Positions 25,345 to 34,643 of a stretch of 64,000 bases of DNA are shown piece after piece. Made by a program: the position numbers and the translations under genes. Source of the DNA: JASLDZ01 sp964242625 (GTDB lineage: Bacteria > Pseudomonadota > Alphaproteobacteria > Caulobacterales > Caulobacteraceae); contig CAXTAO010000014.1 of the NCBI GenBank assembly GCA_964242625.1, forward strand, positions 1-64,000, in the 5' to 3' direction. Under the pieces are notes generated by a model. The model had not been told where the DNA came from. It saw only the letters and a program-made list of their open reading frames with translations, and made no database searches. Each line of letters starts with the position of its first letter. The stretch's first letter is position 1.

Positions 25345-25372
25345 ATTTGGGAGGTCGCGCTAGACGGTCAAG
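25345..25372 (-). promoter_or_regulatory. Sigma-32-type heat-shock promoter of hsp20
   Basis: On the minus strand CTTGACC (25372-25366) is followed after 13 bases by TCCCAAAT (25352-25345), close to the RpoH consensus CTTGAAA, then CCCCATNT. The predicted RNA start coincides with the first base of hairpin 1 of the leader. Confidence 0.55.
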
Positions 25373-25462
25373 AGGGGTGTGTGCGCGCCGGCTTGCGTTT
25401 TGACGTGCGGTCGTCATGGTCCGCGCCCACCCCGTCAGCTCCCACCCAGCCCAGGCGTGACC

Positions 25463-26338
25463 ATGGCCCGTGTTCGTCCGTTCGGCTTCTGCTTCGCGCT
25501 GGGGACGGTCGCGATGGCCGCCGTCTTGACGAGCGGCGCAGGGGCCCAGGCCTTCCGCCCGGGTCCCAAGATTGGGCCGCCGCCGACGAGGGAACGCGCC
25601 GCCGTCGACCCCGCCCTGCGCGCAGCGGTCGACTCGCCTCTGCGTCCCGCCAGCGACCGCGCGCGCGACGGGTTTCGTCACCCGGTCGAGACCCTGACCT
25701 TCTGGGGCCTCAAACCCGGGATGACGGTGGTCGATCTGCAGCCGGGCGGCGGATACTGGACGGCGATCCTCGCGCCGTATCTGAAGGCGACGGGCGGCCG
25801 CTATGTCGCCGGCGGCTCGCCGGGCGGGCGCGAGGCCTTTCTCGCAAAATGGAGCGACCAAGCGAGGTTCGGCCGGGTCGAGTACGCGGCCTTCGGCAAG
25901 GCGCCGGGCGTGATTGCGCCCGCCGGCTCGGTGGACCTGATCATCACCTCCCGCGAGATCCACAACTGGATCGACGGCGACTATCTCGACCGGGCGATGG
26001 CGGACGCCTACGCCGCGCTGAAGCCCGGGGGCGTGCTGGCCGTCGAGGAGCACCGCGCAGACCCGAAGCCGCAAGCGCCGAAGGCGTCGACCGGCTATGT
26101 CGCCGTGCGCACCGTCGTCGAGGCCGCACGCCGCGCGGGCTTTCGGTTCGAGGACGCGTCGGAGATCAACAGCAATCCGCGCGACACCAAGGACCACCCG
26201 TTCGGCGTGTGGACGCTGCCCCCCACTCGGCAGAGCTCGGCCGGCCAAGGTCAGCCCCCGCCGCCGGGCTTCGACCGCGCCCGCTACAACGCCATCGGTG
26301 AAAGCGACCGCATGACGCTGCGCCTTCGCAAGCCGTGA
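25463..26338 (+). CDS. Exported class I methyltransferase-fold protein
   Basis: 291 residues. A signal peptide (1-29, ends GAGAQA) precedes a Rossmann methyltransferase fold with motif I VVDLQPGGGYWTAIL, the strand SVDLIITSREIHNW and the strand ALKPGGVLAVEEH. Such exported predicted methyltransferases form a family of their own; how they would get S-adenosylmethionine outside the cytoplasm is unclear. A relative sits at 47086-47841, sharing the R(D/E)...RHP..., VVDxxPGGGY and final RxRKP patterns. It overlaps the next gene by four bases (GTGA). Confidence 0.8.
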   Translation: MARVRPFGFCFALGTVAMAAVLTSGAGAQAFRPGPKIGPPPTRERAAVDPALRAAVDSPLRPASDRARDGFRHPVETLTFWGLKPGMTVVDLQPGGGYWTAILAPYLKATGGRYVAGGSPGGREAFLAKWSDQARFGRVEYAAFGKAPGVIAPAGSVDLIITSREIHNWIDGDYLDRAMADAYAALKPGGVLAVEEHRADPKPQAPKASTGYVAVRTVVEAARRAGFRFEDASEINSNPRDTKDHPFGVWTLPPTRQSSAGQGQPPPPGFDRARYNAIGESDRMTLRLRKP

Positions 26339-26979
26339 TCGATCTCGCGCCGCCTCCGGCCGTCGTCGGCGCGCCGGCGCGCCACGAGGTCGAGCGTTCG
26401 GCGGCGCGCGCCTTCCCCTTCCTCGACCTCTACTACCGGCTGGGCGAGGCCAAGCGCACGCGCTTCAGCGTGGCCTACCGCTGGCGGGCGGTCGCGCCGG
26501 CGGAGCAGGGCGGCGGCTGGGCGCCCGCGAGCCTGACCGTCGTCGACGGCTATGGGGCCTGGCGCGGCTGGCCGTCCAGCCCGCTGGGCTGGCTCCAGCG
26601 CACGCCCACGGCTGCGGAGCTTGCGCGTCGGCCGCGTGTCCGGCTCAGCGCGCCGCCGGGGTGGCGCCTCGCCATGATTCTCGCCCCGCAGCTCCTGACG
26701 CACGCCGGGGAGGTCATGGATCCCGTCGAGCTCCTTCTCGGAGCCGATCAGTTCGACCGCGGCGTGCGCGCGGCCGGGCCGCTGTCGGTCGCCATTCCGG
26801 CCTTCCGCAGGGTGCTGTTCGTGGGGGCCGAGGGCGGCGAGTTCGTCGGCGCCGACGGCCGAGTGACTCCGATCGCTCCGGTCAAGGGCGAGCTGTTCGC
26901 CACCCTGGCGCAGCTGCACGCCGCGGCGAGCCTGCGGTTCACCACCCCGCCCGAGCGCGTGCTCCTGCTGCCCGGCTGA
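26335..26979 (+). CDS. Hypothetical protein, 214 aa
   Basis: Not recognised. GTG start overlapping the methyltransferase stop (GTGA), so it is coupled to it. No signal peptide or membrane helix; alternating hydrophobic strands (TRFSVAYRWRAVAP, ASLTVVDGYGAWR) suggest a beta fold. The central ends LGWLQRTPTAAEL and PVELLLGADQFDRGV carry several Trp/Leu. A later start at one of two internal ATGs cannot be excluded. Confidence 0.65.
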   Translation: MIDLAPPPAVVGAPARHEVERSAARAFPFLDLYYRLGEAKRTRFSVAYRWRAVAPAEQGGGWAPASLTVVDGYGAWRGWPSSPLGWLQRTPTAAELARRPRVRLSAPPGWRLAMILAPQLLTHAGEVMDPVELLLGADQFDRGVRAAGPLSVAIPAFRRVLFVGAEGGEFVGADGRVTPIAPVKGELFATLAQLHAAASLRFTTPPERVLLLPG

Positions 26980-27109
26980 TCGCGCGGCGCGGCTTCCGCC
27001 ACGTCACCCTCCGGCGAGGCTTGCCGCAGGCCGGGGCGGATGTATGTGGGGCGCATCCGCGGGCCGGCCGTCGCCGCAGCCCTCGGCCGTCCGAGGGAGC
27101 CGCCGCGCC

Positions 27110-27412
27110 ATGGCCACGCTGGAAGAGATCACCGACCGCATGCGCCAGGCCGTCGGCGCCGACGCGGGCCTCGGCTCGAGCGTGAAGTTCGACTTCAAGG
27201 GCGAAGGCTTCATTTTCATCGACGGCGGGACGGTGAACAACGAGGACGCGCCGGCGGACTGCACCATCATCGTCTCGAAGGAGGATTTCGAGCAGATGGG
27301 CCAGGGCAAGCTCGACCCGACGATGGCCTTCATGCAGGGCAAGCTGAAGATCAACGGCGACATGGGCGTCGCCATGAAGCTCCAACCGCTCCTGGCCAAG
27401 GCGCGCACCTGA
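27110..27412 (+). CDS. SCP2 sterol-binding domain protein
   Basis: 100-residue single-domain sterol carrier protein 2-like protein that binds lipids or fatty acyl chains. The conserved end is KLDPTMAFMQGKLKINGDMGVAMKLQPLL, and DCTIIVSKEDFEQM is the central strand. GAGGGAG precedes the ATG by eight bases. It runs into the next gene with a four-base overlap, so the two are probably one lipid-related unit. Confidence 0.9.
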   Translation: MATLEEITDRMRQAVGADAGLGSSVKFDFKGEGFIFIDGGTVNNEDAPADCTIIVSKEDFEQMGQGKLDPTMAFMQGKLKINGDMGVAMKLQPLLAKART

Positions 27413-28377
27413 GCCCCGGGCGGTCCAGCCGGCCGCCCCTGATCGCGGCGCCTGGCGCACCTCTCCCCGACCGTGGCCAAGCGGAATGGGTTGAGGCCGC
27501 CGACGGCGCCTGCCTGCGTACGGCGCTGTTCCGTCCGGCGCGGGAGGCGTGCGGCACGATCGTGATCCATCCCGGCCGCACCGAGTTCCTCGAGAAGTAC
27601 GGCGAGGTAATCGCCGACTGGCAGGCGCGGGGCTTCGCCGTCCTGATCCACGACTGGCGTGGGCAGGGGCTCTCGGACCGGCTGCACCTCGATCCGCTGC
27701 GCGGCCACGCGCGCGGCTGGCGCGCGTTCGTGTCCGACTTGGGCCGCGTCCTCGACGCCTGGGCCGAGCGGCTGCCGCGGCCCTGGATCGCGCTCGGCCA
27801 TTCCATGGGCGGCGCGCTCCTCGCGTTGCAGCTGGTGGAGGGGGAGGCGCGCTACGCCGGCGCGATCCTCTCGGCGCCCATGCTCGCCCTGCGGACGGGG
27901 TCGCACAGCGTCGGCCGCGTCAGGGCGGGCGCCTGGGCCATGACCCTCGTCGGCCGCGGCGGGGACCTTCCGCTTCCCGTCTCGGACCCCCTCAACGACC
28001 GCTTCGAGAGCACCGTCCTCACCCACGACCGCGCGCGTTTCGAGCGCGCGCAGGCCGTCCTGCGGGCCGAGCCCCAGCTGAGGCTCGGCGGCCCGACCTG
28101 GAGCTGGCTCGCCTTCGCCTTCGCCGTCAGCGCGCAAGCGCTCCGGCCCGGCGGTCCCGAGCGCGTCACGACGCCCCTCCTGATGCTCCTGGCCGGAGAC
28201 GACCGGCTGGTGCGCAACACCGGCGCGGAGACTTTCGTGCGCCGGGCTCCGCGCGCCCGCGCGACGGTGTTCCCGACCGGCTGGCACGAGCTCCTGATGG
28301 AGGCCGAGCCGGTGCGCTCGGACGTGTGGTCCGCGATCGACGGCTTCGTCGCCGAGGTCGCGGGTGCAGGCGGCTGA
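27409..28377 (+). CDS. Alpha/beta hydrolase, lysophospholipase PldB-like
   Basis: About 322 residues. The nucleophile elbow is GHSMGG; GTIVIHPGRTEFLEKYGEVIADWQARGFAV is the family N-terminal core; the acid lies near LLAGDDRLV and the His in TGWHELLMEAE. Expected to hydrolyse lysophospholipids or monoacylglycerols. No ATG, GTG or TTG fits ahead of the core; a CTG at 27409 overlaps the SCP2 stop as CTGA, in the pattern of the other coupled genes here, with AAGG seven bases before it. The start is therefore inferred. Confidence 0.85.
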   Translation: MSPGRSSRPPLIAAPGAPLPDRGQAEWVEAADGACLRTALFRPAREACGTIVIHPGRTEFLEKYGEVIADWQARGFAVLIHDWRGQGLSDRLHLDPLRGHARGWRAFVSDLGRVLDAWAERLPRPWIALGHSMGGALLALQLVEGEARYAGAILSAPMLALRTGSHSVGRVRAGAWAMTLVGRGGDLPLPVSDPLNDRFESTVLTHDRARFERAQAVLRAEPQLRLGGPTWSWLAFAFAVSAQALRPGGPERVTTPLLMLLAGDDRLVRNTGAETFVRRAPRARATVFPTGWHELLMEAEPVRSDVWSAIDGFVAEVAGAGG

Positions 28378-28380
28378 GCG

Positions 28381-29211
28381 TCAGGCCGCGGCGCGGCGGA
28401 AGGCGACGAGCGCCTCGTCGAGGCAGGCGCGGTCGCCGGCGGCGATCACCTGGCCTCCTCGCGCGTAGTTGTCGGGCCGCAGCGGCTCGCCGCGCCAATC
28501 GGTGACGATCCCGCCCGCGCCTTCGATCAGCGGGATGGCGGCCTCGATATCCCAGGCGCGGAGTCCGCTTTCGGCCACGAGGTCGAGGGTGCCGGCGGCC
28601 AGCCGCGCGAAGGCGTAGCCGTCGCAGCCGTAACGCGCGAGGCGCGCGGCCTGGCGCACCTGGTTCCAGGCGCCCGCCTCGGCCCCACCGAACAGGAACG
28701 GGTCGGTGGTGGCGATTACAGCCTCGGTGAGCCGGGGGCAGGGGCGCGTCTGCAGGGTCACGCCCACGCCGCCCTGGATCAGCCGCGAGCCCAGCCGCGT
28801 GCCGACGTACACCTCGTCGAGATAGCTCTGGCCGATGGCGCTCACCACGGGCGCGCCGCGCCAGCGCAGGGCGATCAGCGTGACCCATAGCGGCAGGCCC
28901 GCCACAAAGGCGCGGGTGCCGTCCACGGGATCCAGCACCCAGACGAACTCGGCATCGGACCGATCCTCGCCCTCCTCCTCGCCGATGCAGCCGTGGTCGG
29001 GGAAGCGCTGGCTTATGGCGGCGCGCATGGCGGCCTCTGCGCCCTTGTCAGCCGCCGTCACCGGGTCGTAGCCGCGGCCCGGGCCGGCCTTGTCCTCCGC
29101 CGACAGGTTCTGGCGGAACACGGGCAGGATGGCCGCGCCCGCCGCCTGCGCGAGTTCGAGCGCGAAGGACTCGAACGCGCCGAGCTGGTCTGCGGAAAGG
29201 ACGTCGGTCAT
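28381..29211 (-). CDS. hisN: Histidinol-phosphatase (inositol monophosphatase family)
   Basis: 276-residue magnesium-dependent phosphatase. Metal-site motifs are GEEEGE (about residue 80) and WVLDPVDGTRAFVAG; the late motif is WDIEAAIPLIEGAGGIVTDW. The length and the sequence QRFPDHGCIGEEEGED fit HisN, the histidinol-phosphate phosphatase of histidine synthesis, better than SuhB. ATG 29211 is used. Convergent with the hydrolase gene (3 bp gap). Confidence 0.87.
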   Translation of the reverse strand: MTDVLSADQLGAFESFALELAQAAGAAILPVFRQNLSAEDKAGPGRGYDPVTAADKGAEAAMRAAISQRFPDHGCIGEEEGEDRSDAEFVWVLDPVDGTRAFVAGLPLWVTLIALRWRGAPVVSAIGQSYLDEVYVGTRLGSRLIQGGVGVTLQTRPCPRLTEAVIATTDPFLFGGAEAGAWNQVRQAARLARYGCDGYAFARLAAGTLDLVAESGLRAWDIEAAIPLIEGAGGIVTDWRGEPLRPDNYARGGQVIAAGDRACLDEALVAFRRAAA

Positions 29212-29255
29212 AGGCCGGGGCTTAGCCCGACCTCGCCGAAGCGGCCAGTCCGCGC

Positions 29256-29645
29256 TCAGCAGTCGGCTGGGCGGCCGGTCGGGTCGGTGTTGAGCGAGCG
29301 CGCCAAGTCGAGCAGCCGGCGACGCGGACGCTCGTCGAGCTGGTAGTAGGCGCGGATCAGGTCCTGCGTCTCCTTGCGGCCCGCGACCTCCGTCGTGCGC
29401 GACCCCGAAGTCTCGCGCGTGTCGCGATCGGCCAGGCCCTCGTAGAAGTAGCCCACCGGGACCTCCAGCGCCTGCGACAGGCCCCAGAGTCGCGCGGCGG
29501 AGATGCGATTTGCGCCGCACTCGTACTTCTGAATCTGCTGGAAGCGGATGCCCACCGAGTCGGCGAGCTGCTGCTGCGTCAGCCCCATCAGACGGCGGCG
29601 GCGGCGAAGGCGGCGGCCGAGGAAAGCGTCGATGTCGTCGGCCAT
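29256..29645 (-). CDS. XRE-family transcriptional regulator
   Basis: 129 residues. Helix-turn-helix at about 16-70: RLRRRRRLMGLTQQQLADSVGIRFQQIQKYECGANRISAARLWGLSQAL, with the FQQIQKYE recognition helix typical of the large alphaproteobacterial group of short SinR-like regulators, followed by VPVGYFYEG. The C-terminal 60 residues are helical. It is 44 bp upstream of hisN on the same strand. The target is not known. Confidence 0.9.
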   Translation of the reverse strand: MADDIDAFLGRRLRRRRRLMGLTQQQLADSVGIRFQQIQKYECGANRISAARLWGLSQALEVPVGYFYEGLADRDTRETSGSRTTEVAGRKETQDLIRAYYQLDERPRRRLLDLARSLNTDPTGRPADC

Positions 29646-29753
29646 GGCGGCCCCCTCTAAACGACGCGTCCCGGGGTGGGACGCTCGCTCGGAGGGGGAG
29701 CAAGGGCCGGGCCGATCTCGCTTGGGGGGCGAGCCGGCCCGGCGCCATCCCTG

Positions 29754-30257
29754 TCAGCCTTGCGGGCCGGGGCCGCTCGACGCGCCCACCACGCCACCCG
29801 CGCCGGGGGTGCTCAGAGAAGATCCGGTGGACGGACCGCCCGGGTTGGCGCCCGTGCCGTTGGGGGTGGCGGAGTTGACCGACCCCGTCGCGCCCGAACT
29901 GGACGAAGACGCGCCTGTGCCGCGATTACGGGTACGCCCGCGGCTCGTGGTTCCCGTCGAGGTCGAGCCCGAGAGGGTGGAGCCGGACGTGCTGGACCCG
30001 GTCGCCCCGGACATGCCCGAACCGCTGTTCATGCCCGAACCGCTCATACCGGAACCGCTCATACCGGAACCGCTCATGCCCGAGCCGGACATGCCGCCCA
30101 TGCCGGAGCCGCCGCTCATGCCGGAGCCGCCGCTCATGCCGGAGCCGCCCGCGGCCCCGCTGGCTTGACCGCCGCCCGCCGCGCCGCCTGCCGCCTGGGC
30201 GAAGGCGGAGCCCGCCAGAAGCGTGGCCACCGCCGCGCCGATCAGAAGAGTGCGCAT
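29754..30257 (-). CDS. Secreted Gly/Ser/Met repeat protein
   Basis: 167 residues. A signal peptide (1-20, ends SAFA) is followed by tandem GSGMSG-type repeats (about 38-85), then Ser/Thr/Gly low complexity with a small basic patch (RGRTRNRG). No cysteine and almost no charge. It is probably an extended, flexible extracytoplasmic protein; Met spacing would suit metal binding, but this is conjecture. Repeat number may vary between strains. Confidence 0.75.
   Translation of the reverse strand: MRTLLIGAAVATLLAGSAFAQAAGGAAGGGQASGAAGGSGMSGGSGMSGGSGMGGMSGSGMSGSGMSGSGMSGSGMNSGSGMSGATGSSTSGSTLSGSTSTGTTSRGRTRNRGTGASSSSSGATGSVNSATPNGTGANPGGPSTGSSLSTPGAGGVVGASSGPGPQG
30020..30150 (-). repeat. Tandem 15-18-bp coding repeats
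   Basis: Units of the type CCGGAACCGCTCATA and CCGGAGCCGCCGCTCATG recur on the plus strand in this stretch and encode the GSGMSG repeats. It is coding, in frame, and prone to slippage. Confidence 0.8.
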
Positions 30258-30356
30258 CGAAGTATCTCCCGCAAAGCTTTATGCTCGTCGCCCATGATGA
30301 GCGACGTTGGGGAGGTAACCGGCCAAGCGCGGGAAGGTTCTACTCCGGTCCGCGCG

Positions 30357-32198
<1,842 letters not shown>

Positions 32199-32298
32199 GG
32201 TGGGCGTGCGGTCTCGGGCGTGCGGGGCGCGCGGCGACGACCGGGGTCGCGCCGTGCGGACGGGCGGGGCTTTGCGGGGAGCGGCGGCTACATAGGCC

Positions 32299-32343
32299 GC
32301 GACACGCCTCCGCGCCAGCCCAGCCGGCGCGGAGGCGTGTCGC
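32299..32343. terminator. Perfect 18-bp inverted repeat
   Basis: GCGACACGCCTCCGCGCC (32299-32316) and GGCGCGGAGGCGTGTCGC (32326-32343) are exact complements with a nine-base loop. It lies after the stop of the His-rich gene and before typA, both on the minus strand, so it probably ends transcription of the former, although no T-run follows. Confidence 0.6.
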
Positions 32344-32372
32344 AGGCGGCCCGCGGGGCGCGGGCGCGCGCG

Positions 32373-32633
32373 TCAGTGCTGGTGGTGATGGCGACGGTGA
32401 TGACGGCGCCCGTGGCCCGTCACTCCGCGCTTGGCGTCGCGCCCCGTCTGCAGAGTGGCGTGGCCGACCTCGCGTCCGCCGTTGGCGACGGCGTGGCCCG
32501 TGGCGCGACCGGTCTGGGCGACACGGTGGCCGATGGCGCGCGCGTCGTCCCTCGCCGCCTGCACGGGCTGGGCGGACGCGGCGCCGGCCAGCGCGAGCGC
32601 GGCGGCGGCGGCGAGCAGGAGGGGGCGGATCAT
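32373..32633 (-). CDS. Small secreted His-rich protein, 86 aa
   Basis: A signal peptide (1-21, ends ASA) precedes a 65-residue body with many Arg, Gly and His and a C terminus with eight His in twelve residues (HHRRHHHQH), likely to bind metal ions such as nickel, copper or zinc. The repeated pattern (A/V)xxTGR suggests internal duplication. GGAG precedes ATG 32633 by eight bases. No family recognised. Confidence 0.7.
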   Translation of the reverse strand: MIRPLLLAAAAALALAGAASAQPVQAARDDARAIGHRVAQTGRATGHAVANGGREVGHATLQTGRDAKRGVTGHGRRHHRRHHHQH

Positions 32634-32717
32634 GGAAGAAACTCCTTGGGTCGGGGCGGGGGCGCCCACACAACACGCTCTAGCGCGTGTCGGCTGAACG
32701 CGCGCTGTCGGGCGGCT

Positions 32718-34643
32718 CTAGATGTCGTAGCTGATCGCGCGCTCCGCGGCGGGGGCAAGCCGGCCTCGACGCTCGAGCTCGGCCACGATGCGCTCCACCG
32801 CCGCCTCGGGCGTCAGGCGCGAGGTGTCGAGCCGGACCTCGGGGTCGAGCGGCGGCTCATAAGGACTGTCGATGCCGGTGAAGCCCTTGATCTCACCGGC
32901 GCGCGCCTTGGCGTAGAGCCCCTTGGGATCGCGCGCCTCGGCCACAGCCAGCGGCGCGTCCACAAACACCTCCACGAACTCGCCGCCCGCCATCACCGCT
33001 CGGGCCGCCTCGCGCTCGGCGCGGAAGGGCGAGATGAAGGCCACGAGCACGATCAGCCCTGCGTCGGCCATCAGTCGCGCCGCCTCCGCCACCCGCCGCA
33101 CGTTCTCCGCCCGGTCGGCGTCTGAGAAGCCGAGATCGCGGTTCAATCCGTGGCGCACGTTGTCGCCGTCCAGGAGGTAGGTGTGGCGCCCCTGGGCGTG
33201 CAGTCGCGCCTCCAGAAGGTTGGCGACGGTCGACTTGCCGGCGCCGGAGAGGCCGGTGAACCACACCACCGCGGGCGACTGCCCCTTGATGGCCGCGCGG
33301 CCCTCGCGGGTGACGTCGGTGGCGCGCCAGTGCAGGTGGTCGGCCTCGCGCACTGCGCGCCGGATCATGCCGGCCCCGACGGTCGCATGGGTCAGCCGGT
33401 CGATCAGGATGAAGCCGCCCAGGTCGCGTGTCTCGGCGTAGGGCGCGAACGGCGTCGGCTGGTCGAGGGTCAGCACCACGCGGCCGACGCCGTTCAGCGG
33501 GAGCTCGCTCGCGGGCCGCTCGGCCAAGGTGTCGACATCCACCGCGTGAAGGAGCCGCGCCACCGCCGCCCCGGCCTGGCGCGCGGCGAGCTTGAGCCGG
33601 TAGGTGGCGCCCGGGCGCAGCGGCGTGTCGGCCATCCACACGAGATCGGCCTCGAAGCGCTCGGCCGACTCGACCGGCTCGGCGGCGGGGGCCAGCACGT
33701 CGCCGCGGGAGACGTCGATCTCGTCCTCGAGCACGAGCGTCACGGACTGGCCCGCGCTGGCGACGGACAGGTCGCCGTCGTAGGTGACGATGCGCGCCAC
33801 CCGGCTCTCGCGGCCGGAGGGAGACACGCGCAGCCGGTCGTCCGGACGCACCGCCCCCTGCGCGATCAGGCCGGAGACGCCGCGGAAGTCGGGGCCGGGC
33901 CGGTTCACCCACTGTACGGGCAGGCGGAAGGGCCCGTCCGCCTGACTTTCAGCCACGGGCGCCGTTTCAAGAGCCTGCACGAGCGTGGGGCCCTCGTGCC
34001 AGGGAGACGCAGCGCTGCGGCGCGCGACGTTGTCGCCCGCCAGCCCCGAGACGGGGATGGCGGTCACCTCGAGACCCAGCGGCGCGGCGAAGGCCGTGAA
34101 GTCGGCGACGATGGCGTCGAAGCGCGCCCGCTCCCAGCCGACCAGATCCATCTTGTTGACCGCCAGCACGGCGCGCCGCACGCCCACGAGGCTCACGAGA
34201 TAGGCGTGGCGGCGGGTCTGGGTCAGCACGCCCCGTCGTGCGTCCACAAGGATCACCGCGAGGTCGGCGGTTGAGGCGCCGGTGACCATGTTGCGCGTGT
34301 ACTGCTCGTGGCCGGGAGTGTCGGCGACGATGAAGCGGCGGCGGGGCGTGGCGAAATAGCGGTAGGCCACGTCGATGGTGATGCCCTGCTCGCGCTCGGC
34401 CTGCAGCCCATCCACTAGGAGGGCGAAGTCGAGCGCGCCGCCCTGCGTGCCCACCGCCCGGCTGTCCGCCTCCAACGCTTCGAGCTGATCGGCCAGAAGC
34501 GCGCCCGTGTCGTAGAGCAGGCGGCCGATCAGGGTGGATTTGCCATCGTCCACCGAGCCGCAGGTGATGAAGCGCAGGGTGTCGGGCTCGGGCTCGGTCG
34601 CGGCGGTCGCCGGGATCCGGGAGGCGGCGAAGGGGGCCGGCAT
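32718..34643 (-). CDS. cysNC: Sulfate adenylyltransferase large subunit fused to APS kinase
   Basis: 641 residues. Residues 1-440 are the CysN GTPase (GSVDDGKST, DTPGHEQYTRNM, NKMD) that drives ATP sulfurylase; residues 450-641 are CysC, the adenylyl-sulfate kinase, with P-loop GLSGAGKST and DGDNVRHGLNRDLGFS. Together with CysD it makes APS and then PAPS from sulfate and ATP. It overlaps the cysD stop by one base (TGATG), so one operon. Confidence 0.97.
   Translation of the reverse strand: MPAPFAASRIPATAATEPEPDTLRFITCGSVDDGKSTLIGRLLYDTGALLADQLEALEADSRAVGTQGGALDFALLVDGLQAEREQGITIDVAYRYFATPRRRFIVADTPGHEQYTRNMVTGASTADLAVILVDARRGVLTQTRRHAYLVSLVGVRRAVLAVNKMDLVGWERARFDAIVADFTAFAAPLGLEVTAIPVSGLAGDNVARRSAASPWHEGPTLVQALETAPVAESQADGPFRLPVQWVNRPGPDFRGVSGLIAQGAVRPDDRLRVSPSGRESRVARIVTYDGDLSVASAGQSVTLVLEDEIDVSRGDVLAPAAEPVESAERFEADLVWMADTPLRPGATYRLKLAARQAGAAVARLLHAVDVDTLAERPASELPLNGVGRVVLTLDQPTPFAPYAETRDLGGFILIDRLTHATVGAGMIRRAVREADHLHWRATDVTREGRAAIKGQSPAVVWFTGLSGAGKSTVANLLEARLHAQGRHTYLLDGDNVRHGLNRDLGFSDADRAENVRRVAEAARLMADAGLIVLVAFISPFRAEREAARAVMAGGEFVEVFVDAPLAVAEARDPKGLYAKARAGEIKGFTGIDSPYEPPLDPEVRLDTSRLTPEAAVERIVAELERRGRLAPAAERAISYDI

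Noticed and set aside
30020..30150. Short tandem repeats that could be read as a CRISPR array
   Set aside because: Units are 15-18 bp, in frame and code for GSGMSG; there are no unique spacers or cas genes.
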